64,000 nucleotides of DNA from assembly GCF_009905435.1 (NCBI RefSeq), contig NZ_JAAAMT010000023.1:17545-81544 (forward strand). Reading direction: 5' to 3'. Under the pieces are notes generated by a model, which was not told where the DNA came from, did no database searches, and saw only the letters and a list, made by a program, of their open reading frames with translations. The position numbers and the translations under genes are program-made. Positions within the stretch are counted from its first letter, which is position 1, and every line of letters starts with the position of its first letter. This stretch comes from Pseudomonas sp. R5(2019) (GTDB lineage Bacteria > Pseudomonadota > Gammaproteobacteria > Pseudomonadales > Pseudomonadaceae). Of this stretch, positions 49,708-57,839 are shown in pieces.

Positions 49708-51075
49708 CTACTCGAACAACGCATCCAGCGCCTGTTCCAGGCGAGTCACCGCCACCACCGTCAACCCCGGTGGTGCTTCCTTCGGGGCGTTGCCCTTAGG
49801 CACGATGGCCCGTTTGAAGCCGTGCTTGGCTGCCTCTTTCAAGCGTTCCTGCCCACTCGGCACGGGGCGCACCTCACCCGACAGCCCCACCTCGCCAAAC
49901 ACCAGCAAGCCATGGGCCAACGGCCGGTTGCGCAGGCTGGACATGACCGCCGCCATCAAGGCGAGGTCCGAGGCGGTTTCCAGCACCTTCACCCCGCCCA
50001 CCACGTTAAGGAACACGTCCTGGTCGTGGGTCGGAATCCCCCCGTGGCGGTGCAGCACCGCCAGCAGCATCGCCAGACGGTTCTGATCCAGCCCCAAGGT
50101 CACGCGGCGTGGGTTGGACAGATGGCTGTCATCGACCAGAGCCTGGACCTCGACCAGCATCGGCCGGGTGCCTTCCCAGGTCGCCATCACCACACTGCCC
50201 GGGACTTCCTCCTGAGCACGAGTCAGAAAGATCGCCGAGGGGTTGGAGACTTCTTTCAAGCCGCGATCGGTCATGCCGAACACGCCCAGCTCGTTGATTG
50301 CACCAAAGCGGTTCTTCACCGCCCGCAACAGGCGCAGACGGCCATCGGATTCCCCCTCGAAATACAACACGGTATCCACCATGTGTTCGAGTACCCGCGG
50401 TCCGGCCAGGGCGCCTTCCTTGGTCACGTGGCCAACCAGAAAGATCGCCGTGCCGCTCTGCTTGGCGTAGCGCACCAGCAACGCCGCGCTCTCGCGCACC
50501 TGGGAGACACCGCCCGGCGCCGACTGCAGCTGTTCAGTGAAAATGGTCTGGATAGAGTCGATCACCATGACCTTGGGCTTTTCGACCTTGGCCGTGGCGA
50601 TGATGGTTTCGATGCAGGTCTCGGTCATGACCCGCAATTGATCCTGGGGCAGCCCCAGGCGACGGGCGCGCATGGCAACCTGCTGCTGCGACTCCTCGCC
50701 GGTCACATACAGCGCTGGCATGCGCGTGGCGATATTGCACAGGGTTTGCAGCAGGATGGTCGATTTGCCGATACCCGGGTCGCCGCCGATCAACACCACC
50801 GAACCGTCGACCAGGCCGCCACCGAGCACCCGGTCCAGCTCGGCACTGGCGGTGGTGAAGCGCGGGATCTCTTCAACGCTGACTTCGGCCAGCGTCTTGA
50901 TCTGGGCCTGCTGCCCGGCCCAGCCGGTACGCCCGCTTGGGGGCGCGGCGGCACCGCTTTCGATCACGGTTTCGACCAAGGTGTTCCAGGCACCGCACTC
51001 GCCGCATTGGCCGGCCCATTTGGGGAAGGTCGCGCCGCATTCGGTGCAGCCGTACATGCGCTTGGCCTTGGCCAT
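49708..51075 (-). CDS. radA: DNA repair protein RadA (Sms)
   Basis: RadA drives branch migration in recombinational repair. The 455-residue protein has an N-terminal zinc finger (YGCTECGATFPKWAGQCGECGAW), a RecA-like ATPase (Walker A IGGDPGIGKSTILLQ, about 100), the RadA-specific KNRFG motif, and a C-terminal Lon-protease-like domain (GLSGEVRPVPSGQERLKEAAKHG). ATG 51075 (MAKAKRMYGC) is used; the upstream frame is not conserved. A REP lies beyond the stop. Divergent from mscL. Confidence 0.97.
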   Translation of the reverse strand: MAKAKRMYGCTECGATFPKWAGQCGECGAWNTLVETVIESGAAAPPSGRTGWAGQQAQIKTLAEVSVEEIPRFTTASAELDRVLGGGLVDGSVVLIGGDPGIGKSTILLQTLCNIATRMPALYVTGEESQQQVAMRARRLGLPQDQLRVMTETCIETIIATAKVEKPKVMVIDSIQTIFTEQLQSAPGGVSQVRESAALLVRYAKQSGTAIFLVGHVTKEGALAGPRVLEHMVDTVLYFEGESDGRLRLLRAVKNRFGAINELGVFGMTDRGLKEVSNPSAIFLTRAQEEVPGSVVMATWEGTRPMLVEVQALVDDSHLSNPRRVTLGLDQNRLAMLLAVLHRHGGIPTHDQDVFLNVVGGVKVLETASDLALMAAVMSSLRNRPLAHGLLVFGEVGLSGEVRPVPSGQERLKEAAKHGFKRAIVPKGNAPKEAPPGLTVVAVTRLEQALDALFE

Positions 51076-51265
51076 TTCGAATTCCTGCCTGCAAAAGCCG
51101 CCATGATAGCTGAGCCCAGCCACGCCATGGGCAATGATGGTCTTGAGGAAAATCGAACAAAACGATTCGGCATGACGCCGATCAGTTGCAGCAGGCGTCA
51201 AGCACTAATCGCATAGCTGAATTACACTGGCTTGACCAACCTCCACCTGTAACAGGGAATTAACC

Positions 51266-51679
51266 ATGGGCGTAATCAGTGAGTTCAAGGCCTTCGCAGT
51301 CAAAGGCAACGTGGTCGATATGGCCGTCGGTATTATTATCGGCGCGGCCTTCGGCAAGATCGTTTCATCTTTTGTCGGCGATATGGTCATGCCACCGATA
51401 GGTCTGCTGGTTGGAGGAGTCGATTTCAGCGATCTGGCGGTTACGCTAAAAGCGGCCGAAGGCGATGCACCGGCAGTGATGCTTGCCTATGGCAAGTTCA
51501 TTCAAACCGTCATCGATTTTCTGATTGTGGCATTCGCAATTTTCATGGGCATTAAGGTTATCAATCGACTCAAACGCGAAGAGGCGGTCGCGCCAACATT
51601 GCCGCCCGTGCCAAGTAAGGAAGAAGAACTGTTGAGTGAAATACGCGACTTGCTGAAAACCCAGAATAATCGACCTTAG
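51266..51679 (+). CDS. mscL: Large-conductance mechanosensitive channel MscL
   Basis: MscL opens at very high membrane tension to release solutes on osmotic downshift. The 137-residue protein starts MGVISEFKAFAVKGNVVDMAVGIIIGAAFGKIVSSFVGDMVMPPIGLL (first helix and gate) and has a second helix (FLIVAFAIFMGIKVINRLK) and the C-terminal bundle (KEEELLSEIRDLLK). Length and sequence are standard. It is convergent with fpr across a shared terminator hairpin. Confidence 0.97.
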   Translation: MGVISEFKAFAVKGNVVDMAVGIIIGAAFGKIVSSFVGDMVMPPIGLLVGGVDFSDLAVTLKAAEGDAPAVMLAYGKFIQTVIDFLIVAFAIFMGIKVINRLKREEAVAPTLPPVPSKEEELLSEIRDLLKTQNNRP

Positions 51680-51702
51680 AACCAGCCAGTCATTAATAGA
51701 AC

Positions 51703-51728
51703 ACGGCGCGCAAGCGCCGTCATTCTTT
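51703..51728. terminator. Terminator between convergent mscL and fpr
   Basis: A stem ACGGCGC / GCGCCGT with a GCAA tetraloop follows mscL, then CATTCTTTC. T-rich on the + strand side, so it best serves mscL. Confidence 0.7.
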
Positions 51729-51733
51729 CAGAC

Positions 51734-52510
51734 TTACCAATAGTTCTCGACGGCGACCTGCCCAGGCCGTCGCGACAAACTCAAGTGCAATTCCCGTTGC
51801 TTTAACAGGCGCCGGGTGTCATCAATCATTTGCGGATTACCGCAGAGCATCAAACGTGAATGTTCCGGCGTCAGTTCAAGGCCCGCCGCACGCTCTAAAA
51901 TGCCCTTTTCAATCAAATCAGTGATCCGCCCGTTCAGCACGCCCGGATGCTGCTCGCGTGTCACCGTCGGTATAAATTGGAGCTTGCCGGCATGCTCGGC
52001 GAGGTAATCGCGATCGGTCAGGCCGGCAATCAGCGGCTGATACGCCAACTCCCGCGCTTCGCGTACCGAATAGACCAGTTTGATCTGCTCGAAACGCTCC
52101 CACACCTCGAAATCCTGCAGGATCGACAGAAACGGCGCGATGCCGGTTCCGGTCGCCAGCAGCCATAGATCGCGGCCGTCCCCAAAGCGATCCAGGGTCA
52201 GGTAACCAAAGGCCTGACGGTCAATCAACAGGCTGTCGCCTTCTCGCAAGCGACTCAATTCACTGGTGAACTCACCGCCCGGCACCACGATGGAGAAAAA
52301 GTCCAGGTACTCATCAAACGGTGAGGACACCATCGAATAGGCCCGCCAGACCACGCTGCCATCGGCCTTGGTCACCCCAAGCCTGGCGAATTGGCCGGCA
52401 CGGAAACGAAAGCCCGGGTCGCGGGTGGTACGCAACGTAAACAGACTGGGGGTCAGTGGCTGTACGTCGAGCAAGGTTTGACGAGTGAACTTCTCCGCGC
52501 TGGCAGTCAT
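51734..52510 (-). CDS. fpr: Ferredoxin--NADP+ reductase
   Basis: Fpr moves electrons between NADPH and ferredoxin or flavodoxin, and in Pseudomonas has a role in oxidative and iron stress. The 258-residue flavoprotein has the FAD-binding RAYSMVSSPFDEYLDFF, the NADP-binding LLATGTGIAPFLSILQD and CGNPQMIDD, and the C-terminal VENYW that covers the flavin. ATG 52510 (MTASAEKFTRQ) is used; the frame upstream runs through the AT-rich regulatory gap. Divergent from a LuxR-type gene. Confidence 0.93.
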   Translation of the reverse strand: MTASAEKFTRQTLLDVQPLTPSLFTLRTTRDPGFRFRAGQFARLGVTKADGSVVWRAYSMVSSPFDEYLDFFSIVVPGGEFTSELSRLREGDSLLIDRQAFGYLTLDRFGDGRDLWLLATGTGIAPFLSILQDFEVWERFEQIKLVYSVREARELAYQPLIAGLTDRDYLAEHAGKLQFIPTVTREQHPGVLNGRITDLIEKGILERAAGLELTPEHSRLMLCGNPQMIDDTRRLLKQRELHLSLSRRPGQVAVENYW

Positions 52511-52847
52511 GACGTGCTCCATGGGACCGATGCTGACAGTGTGGCGCAAAGCGCGGTCGACAAACACCGGTGGTTTGTGTGGTATCGGCACACGCCCCCG
52601 TCTGGTGCTACACACAAGATTGAAATAAAACGCTGCAAGAGGCACTCATTAAGTGCTGTTCTTGCGTTATTAACCAAATTGCTAAATAGACACTGCAAGT
52701 TGCTCTTGCGAATTGTTAGACAATCTATCCGATTTGGATAATGCCATTTTGGCATGACGAAAAATTTCCTACCCACACTCTAGGAGATATCCTACACTCG
52801 CACTTCGTGCAGATGGATCCATATCTGAGCCACAGGAGGGCATGCTC
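52511..52847. promoter_or_regulatory. AT-rich fpr/LuxR-solo intergenic region with several palindromes
   Basis: This 337-bp gap is much richer in A/T than its neighbours. It holds, in order, ATTGT-TAG-ACAAT (52712-52724), TATCC-N5-GGATA (52726-52740), ATGCCA-TTT-TGGCAT (52741-52755) and TAGGA-GATA-TCCTA (52781-52794). No gene is seen. None is a clear lux-type box; fpr and the LuxR gene both start from it. Confidence 0.6.
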
Positions 52848-53552
52848 GTGGAACTATGGACGGAGGATCAACTGAAGCAGTTGATGGACACTAAAAATCC
52901 CGAAGCATCCTTTGCTTTCGCTCTTTCGATGGCAAAGCAACTGGGCTTCGAGTTCATGGCCTTCGGCATGCGTACGCAAGTAGCGACCATGCATCCAAAA
53001 GTAGTCATATTCAACAACTACCCATCCGAGTGGATGAATACCTATTACGCGAAAAATTACATCACGATTGATCCCGTGGTCATCCACTGCCACACCTCAT
53101 TGATGCCCCTCCTTTGGAGCGATGAGACTTTCAAAGAAGCCCCGGCCTTCTGGCAAGAGGCGCAAAGTCATGGTTTGAAGTTCGGCTGGTCGCAATCGGC
53201 CCGCGACTATCGCGGCTGCGAAAGCATCTTGAGCGTTGCCCGTAGTGAACCGCCAGTCAGCCCCCAAGAGTTCTACGAAAAGTCACCGCATACCGTCTGG
53301 CTGTGCAATATCCTGCATACCTTGATGAGCAGCCATGTTTCGTTGAACCCCGAAGAAACCGCGCACCTGAGTGAGCGCGAGATCGAAGTGCTGAAATGGT
53401 CGGCGATGGGAAAAACTGCCGCTGATATCGCCATCATCCTGCGTTTGTCCGAGCGCACTGTTAACTTCCACGTCAAGGGCGCCATCAGCAAGATGAACGC
53501 CGCCAACAAGACCAGTGCCGCCGTGCGCGCTGCACTGGGCGGGCTGTTTTGA
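52848..53552 (+). CDS. ppoR: LuxR solo resembling PpoR (N-acylhomoserine lactone-binding regulator)
   Basis: A 234-residue LuxR-type regulator. The AHL-binding domain (about 15-160) retains the ligand-contact set: W62, Y66, D75-P76, W90 and G113 (GTG numbering), so it should bind an N-acylhomoserine lactone. The C-terminal helix-turn-helix (about 170-230) reads LSEREIEVLKWSAMGKTAADIAIILRLSERTVNFHVKGAISKM. GTG 52848 is chosen because AGGAGG lies 8 nt before it but only 2 before ATG 52842. No luxI gene is in the window, so it is a solo. The gene order fpr-LuxR-rlmG matches P. putida ppoR as I recall it. Confidence 0.8.
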   Translation: MELWTEDQLKQLMDTKNPEASFAFALSMAKQLGFEFMAFGMRTQVATMHPKVVIFNNYPSEWMNTYYAKNYITIDPVVIHCHTSLMPLLWSDETFKEAPAFWQEAQSHGLKFGWSQSARDYRGCESILSVARSEPPVSPQEFYEKSPHTVWLCNILHTLMSSHVSLNPEETAHLSEREIEVLKWSAMGKTAADIAIILRLSERTVNFHVKGAISKMNAANKTSAAVRAALGGLF

Positions 53553-53650
53553 ATAAACCGGGTCCGCGACCACTTGTGACTCACTCTGGGGCCAAAAGCA
53601 CGTAGAATCGCGCCTTGTTGCATTCAAGCCGATATCCAGAGCCCCGCCCC

Positions 53651-54775
53651 ATGCCCTTGCTGACCAGCCCCTTCGCCGAACTCGACCTGATCCGCCAACC
53701 TGAGCAAGCGAACGAACCGCTGCAAGCCTTTGACGCGGCCGATGAATACCTGCTCGCTGCGCTGCATGCCCAGGCGCTGCCGGCCAGCACGCGGGTGCTG
53801 ATCCTCAATGACAGTTTCGGGGCACTTGCAATCAGCCTCAATGCCCACTTCCAAATCGTGACCAGCGGTGATTCCTACCTGGCCAACCTGGCCTTGCAGA
53901 AGAACCTGGTGCTCAATGGCCAGCCATTCGATGCGATCTCCCTGCTGCCGGCCAGCAGCAACTGGACAGGTGAGTTCGACCGTGTATTGGTCCGCGTGCC
54001 GAAAACCCTGGCCCTGCTTGAAGAGCAACTGATCCGTCTGCAGGGCCACCTGGCACCGGGCGCGCAAGTCATTGCCGGCGCCATGGTCAAGCACTTGCCG
54101 CGCGCCGCAGGCGACTTGCTGGAAAAGTACATCGGCCCGGTGCAGGCTTCACTGGCTCAGAAGAAAGCTCGCCTGTTGACCGCCAGCCATGAGCCCAAGG
54201 CCCCCGTGCGCTCCCCCTACCCCACGCGCTACCGCCTCGAGCAACCGCCCATCGAGCTGCTGAACCATGCCAACGTGTTCTGCCGTGAAGGTCTGGACAT
54301 CGGCACCCGTGCCTTCCTGCCACACCTGCCGAAAAATCTCGGTACTGCGCGGGTTGCAGACCTGGGATGCGGCAACGGTGTGCTGGCCATTGTCAGCGCC
54401 CTGGAAAACCCGCAGGCCCACTACACGCTGGTCGATGAGTCGTACATGGCCGTGCAATCGGCCCTGGAAAACTGGCAGGTGGCACTGGGCGAGCGCGATG
54501 TCACCGCCCAGGCCGGCGATGGCCTGGCTGGCCTGCCCGCCCAGTCGCTGGACGTGGTGCTGTGCAACCCGCCCTTCCACCAGCAGCAGGTGGTGGGTGA
54601 TTTCCTCGCCTGGCGGATGTTCCAGCAGGCGCGCGAAGCCTTGGTGGTGGGGGGCGCGCTGTATATCGTCGGCAATCGTCATCTGGGTTATCACAGCAAG
54701 CTGGCGCGCTTGTTCCGCGGCGTCGAACAGGTCGCAGCAACGCCGAAGTTCGTGGTGCTCAAAGCCCGCAAATAG
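53651..54775 (+). CDS. rlmG: 23S rRNA (guanine(1835)-N2)-methyltransferase RlmG
   Basis: RlmG methylates G1835 of 23S rRNA. The 374-residue protein has an N-terminal inactive methyltransferase-like domain and a C-terminal SAM domain with VADLGCGNGVLAIV (motif I, about 236) and the catalytic CNPPFHQQQ (NPPF, about 308). GGALYIVGNRHLGY ends the domain. ATG 53651 (MPLLTSPFAELDLIR) is used. It lies between the LuxR solo and the cio operon's terminator. Confidence 0.95.
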   Translation: MPLLTSPFAELDLIRQPEQANEPLQAFDAADEYLLAALHAQALPASTRVLILNDSFGALAISLNAHFQIVTSGDSYLANLALQKNLVLNGQPFDAISLLPASSNWTGEFDRVLVRVPKTLALLEEQLIRLQGHLAPGAQVIAGAMVKHLPRAAGDLLEKYIGPVQASLAQKKARLLTASHEPKAPVRSPYPTRYRLEQPPIELLNHANVFCREGLDIGTRAFLPHLPKNLGTARVADLGCGNGVLAIVSALENPQAHYTLVDESYMAVQSALENWQVALGERDVTAQAGDGLAGLPAQSLDVVLCNPPFHQQQVVGDFLAWRMFQQAREALVVGGALYIVGNRHLGYHSKLARLFRGVEQVAATPKFVVLKARK

Positions 54776-54779
54776 CCGG

Positions 54780-54801
54780 AAAAAAACCCTCCGAAGAGGG
54801 T
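54780..54801 (-). terminator. Rho-independent terminator of the cio operon
   Basis: On the minus strand the stem ACCCTC / GAGGGT with a TTCG loop is followed by TTTTTT, 46 bp past the small DUF2474 gene. It overlaps the region right after rlmG. Confidence 0.85.
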
Positions 54802-54847
54802 AGGAAAGCCACTGCAAGCGCAGTGGGATGGGAGAGTGAGCGGCGGC

Positions 54848-55009
54848 TCAGTGGGACTTCATCCCGGCCGCCGCCATGAACAGTCGCATCAGCCAGGCGG
54901 CAATGCCCAGCGCGGCAACACTGCCGCACCAGATCAACACCAGCCAGCCCAGACGCTGCCAGAGCGGTTTTTTCTGCTCGGGCGTTGGAAGCGTTTGCTT
55001 GTCGCTCAT
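54848..55009 (-). CDS. DUF2474 small membrane subunit of the bd-type oxidase operon
   Basis: A 53-residue protein (starts MSDKQTLPTPEQKKPLWQRLG) too short for most gene finders. One transmembrane helix (LVLIWCGSVAALGIAAWLM, about 22-40) follows the basic N-terminus, and the end is MAAAGMKSH. It fits the DUF2474 family found after cioB, and is probably the counterpart of the CydX subunit of other bd oxidases. The ribosome binding site GGAGG lies 7-11 nt before ATG 55009, and the gene begins 15 nt after cioB. Role inferred from position and family. Confidence 0.85.
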   Translation of the reverse strand: MSDKQTLPTPEQKKPLWQRLGWLVLIWCGSVAALGIAAWLMRLFMAAAGMKSH

Positions 55010-55024
55010 CGACGGGCCTCCGGA

Positions 55025-56032
55025 CTAGTGGTAGCCATCTTCGTGGGTCACCTTGCCGCGGAACACGTAGTAGCTCCAGAAGGTGTAACCGAGGATGAAC
55101 GGGATGATGAACAGCGTGCCGACCAGCATGAAACCCTGGCTTTGTGGCGGCGCCGCGGCATCCCAGATTGAAATCGACGGAGGCACGATATTCGGCCACA
55201 GGCTGATACCCAGGCCGCTGTAGCCGAGGAAAATCAGCACCAGCGTCAGCAGGAACGGCGTGTAATTGGCATTGCGCGCCACCGCCCGCAGCAAACCGTA
55301 CATAGTCACCAACACCAGGATCGGCACCGGCAGGAACCAGAACAGGTTCGGCAGGCTGAACCAGCGCGTGGCGATTTCCGCATGGGCCAGCGGTGTCCAG
55401 ATGCTGACGATACCGGTCACGGCCAACAGCACGAAGGCCAGTGGACGGGCCAGGTCGTGCATCTGCCGTTGCAGCTTGCCTTCGGTTTTCATGATCAGCC
55501 AGGTGCAGCCGAGCAAGGCGTAGGCGACGATCAGGGCCAGGCCGCAGAACACGCTGAACGGCGTCAGCCAATCCAGCGAGCCGCCAGCGTAGGCGCGGTT
55601 GACCACCGGCAGGCCATCAATGAAGGCACCCAGCGCGACGCCCTGGAAAAACGTCGCCACCAGCGAACCGCCAATAAAGGCCTTGTCCCAGATGTGGCGC
55701 TTGTCGTCTTTGGCCTTGAAGCGGAACTCGAAGGCCACGCCGCGGAAAATCAACCCGATCAGCATGAAGATCAGCGGCAGGTAGAGGGCCGACAGCACCA
55801 CCGCGTAAGCCAGCGGAAAGGCCCCGAACAGCGCCGCGCCGCCCAGTACCAGCCAGGTTTCGTTACCGTCCCAGACGGGGGCGACGGTATTCATCATCAC
55901 GTCGCGGTCAGAATCGCCCTTGATAAAGGGAAAGAGAATGCCGATCCCCAGGTCGAAGCCATCCATGACCACATACATCATGATCCCGAAGATGATGATC
56001 ACAGCCCAGATCAGCGGAAGATCCATACCCAT
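55025..56032 (-). CDS. cioB: Cyanide-insensitive terminal oxidase subunit II
   Basis: Subunit II of the bd-type quinol oxidase. The 335-residue membrane protein begins MGMDLPLIWAVIIIFGIMMYVVMDGFDLGIGILFPF, followed by VWDGNETWLVLGGAALFGAFP, the CydB signature. About 8-9 helices. The gene lies 3 nt after cioA and is followed closely by the DUF2474 gene. With CioA it reduces O2 to water using ubiquinol and is insensitive to cyanide, as shown for P. aeruginosa. Confidence 0.94.
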   Translation of the reverse strand: MGMDLPLIWAVIIIFGIMMYVVMDGFDLGIGILFPFIKGDSDRDVMMNTVAPVWDGNETWLVLGGAALFGAFPLAYAVVLSALYLPLIFMLIGLIFRGVAFEFRFKAKDDKRHIWDKAFIGGSLVATFFQGVALGAFIDGLPVVNRAYAGGSLDWLTPFSVFCGLALIVAYALLGCTWLIMKTEGKLQRQMHDLARPLAFVLLAVTGIVSIWTPLAHAEIATRWFSLPNLFWFLPVPILVLVTMYGLLRAVARNANYTPFLLTLVLIFLGYSGLGISLWPNIVPPSISIWDAAAPPQSQGFMLVGTLFIIPFILGYTFWSYYVFRGKVTHEDGYH

Positions 56033-56035
56033 GAT

Positions 56036-57475
56036 TCAGTTCCCCTTGCTCAGGCTATCGCTGTAACCGTCTTCGCTGCCTTCTTCGGCGGCGGAAAGCG
56101 GACGTGCCGGTGTGCGTGCCTTGCCTGGGCCACCAGGCGTGTGTTCCTTGCCCTCGTCGGTCTTCGGCCCTTTTCGCACCAGGCGCATCATGTAGCCAAG
56201 GCCCACGCCGAACAGCGAGAAGTACACCACCACGAACAGCGCCAGCGTCAGGCTCATCTGCCCGATGCTGTGATTGGAGGACGCATCGACCGTGCGCTGC
56301 AGGCCGTACACGACCCACGGCTGACGGCCGACTTCAGTGGTGAACCAGCCGGCCAGGATCGCAATCAGGCCTGAAGGCCCCATCCACAAGGCCAGTTTGA
56401 GGAACGCACGGTTCTCGAACAGAGTGCCGCGCTTGCGCAGCCACAAGCTCCAGAGCCCGGTCAGGATCATCAGCATTCCCAGGCCGACCATGATCCGGAA
56501 CGACCAGAATACGATGGTCGAGTTGGGCCGATCTTCTGGCGCGAACTCCTTCATCGCCGGGACTTGCTTGTCCAGGCTGTGGGTCAGGATGAGGCTGCCC
56601 AGATAGGGAATTTCAACCGCGAAGCGGGTTTTCTCTGCTTTCATGTCCGGCCAGCCGAACAGGATCAATGGGGTCGGCTCGTCGCCGACGTTCTCCCAGT
56701 GGCCTTCGATCGCCGCGATCTTCACCGGCTGGTGCTTGAGGGTGTTGATGCCGTGGAAGTCGCCGATCACGGCTTGCACCGGGGCAACGATCAGGGCCAT
56801 CCACATCGCCATCGACAGCATTTTGCGAATCGCCGGGTTGTCGCGCCCACGCAGCAGGTGCCAGGCCGCCGAGGCGCCGACAAAGAAGGCAGTGGCCACG
56901 AAGGCGGCGGTCGCCATGTGCATCAGGCGATAGGGGAAGGACGGGTTGAAGATCACCGCGATCCAGTCCACCGGAATGACCCGGCCATCGATGATTTCGT
57001 AACCTTGAGGCGTTTGCATCCAGCTGTTGGAGGCCAGGATCCAGAAGGTCGAGACCAGCGTGCCGATCGCCACCATGACCGTGGAGAAGAAGTGCAGGCC
57101 ACGGCCAACGCGGTTCCAGCCGAAGAGCATGACGCCCAGGAAGCCGGCTTCGAGGAAGAACGCAGTGAGTACTTCGTAGGTCAACAACGGCCCGGTCACG
57201 GCGCCGGCGAAGTCGGAGAAGCGACTCCAGTTGGTCCCGAACTGATAGGCCATCACCAGCCCCGAAACCACGCCCATACCGAAGTTGACGGCGAAGATCT
57301 TCGACCAGAAATGGTACAGGTCACGGTAAACGTCTTGTTGCGTTCTCAGCCACAGGCCTTCGAGCACCGCCAGGTAACTTGCCAGACCGATGGTGATGGC
57401 CGGGAACAGGATGTGAAAGGACACGGTGAACGCAAACTGGATTCGGGCGAGATCGATAGCCTCCAAACCGAACAT
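56036..57475 (-). CDS. cioA: Cyanide-insensitive terminal oxidase subunit I (short Q-loop bd type)
   Basis: Subunit I of a cytochrome bd quinol oxidase. The 479-residue protein begins MFGLEAIDLARIQFAFTVSFHILFPAITIGLASYL (haem b595/d ligand His in helix 1), has QFGTNWSRF and the conserved GWFTTEVGRQPWVVYGLQRT. The Q-loop is short, which separates Cio from the long-loop E. coli CydA. ATG 57475 is used because the upstream 17 codons lie in the leader. An Anr-type site and a hairpin lie upstream; Anr represses cioAB in P. aeruginosa. Confidence 0.94.
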   Translation of the reverse strand: MFGLEAIDLARIQFAFTVSFHILFPAITIGLASYLAVLEGLWLRTQQDVYRDLYHFWSKIFAVNFGMGVVSGLVMAYQFGTNWSRFSDFAGAVTGPLLTYEVLTAFFLEAGFLGVMLFGWNRVGRGLHFFSTVMVAIGTLVSTFWILASNSWMQTPQGYEIIDGRVIPVDWIAVIFNPSFPYRLMHMATAAFVATAFFVGASAAWHLLRGRDNPAIRKMLSMAMWMALIVAPVQAVIGDFHGINTLKHQPVKIAAIEGHWENVGDEPTPLILFGWPDMKAEKTRFAVEIPYLGSLILTHSLDKQVPAMKEFAPEDRPNSTIVFWSFRIMVGLGMLMILTGLWSLWLRKRGTLFENRAFLKLALWMGPSGLIAILAGWFTTEVGRQPWVVYGLQRTVDASSNHSIGQMSLTLALFVVVYFSLFGVGLGYMMRLVRKGPKTDEGKEHTPGGPGKARTPARPLSAAEEGSEDGYSDSLSKGN

Positions 57476-57552
57476 ATGGCTTCCTCTGTCAAGTGTACCG
57501 GCGAAAGGCTGGATGGCCTGCGCCAACAGTCCTCATGAATGTGAGTACAGCC

Positions 57553-57576
57553 CGTTGCAAAGGGTTCTTTGCAACG
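57553..57576. promoter_or_regulatory. Perfect hairpin in the cioA leader
   Basis: CGTTGCAAAG and CTTTGCAACG are exact inverted copies around a GGTT loop, 78-101 bp before the cioA start. Could be an operator or an mRNA hairpin. Confidence 0.55.
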
Positions 57577-57632
57577 TCACATCCAAGGGAGTCCGGCCTG
57601 TAGGCCGTCACGTCAGACACCCACGGGAGGTG

Positions 57633-57646
57633 TTGATGTGGATCAA
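57633..57646. promoter_or_regulatory. Anr/Fnr-type box in the cioA-MFS intergenic region
   Basis: TTGATGTGGATCAA is a perfect TTGAT-N4-ATCAA Anr box. It lies about 165 bp from cioA and 195 bp from the MFS gene. The rest of this 364-bp gap has the cioA hairpin, a 9-codon open frame with a GGGAGG ribosome site (ATG at 57637) and nothing else that I can name. Confidence 0.7.
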
Positions 57647-57839
57647 GAGATCGTTGAAAGAGTAGTCCTAAACAGACGTAAGGCTTGCGTGGTTGATTGC
57701 CGCGTGACCGGTTGTCTCACCCCCTTTACCTGCTCTCGATTCGGTGCGCTGAACGCACAGGACCGCGGTTTCACGCAACCTGCTGTTACAAACTGGTGGT
57801 AATCTCGGCGTTTTTCCGCGCCTGGGACGTCCGTTTTCC

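Noticed and set aside
57569..57802. A 77-codon open frame in the cioA-MFS gap
   Set aside because: It overlaps the Anr box and hairpin, has no ribosome site at its first codons and no similarity I recognise. Only the 9-codon frame at 57637 has a ribosome site.
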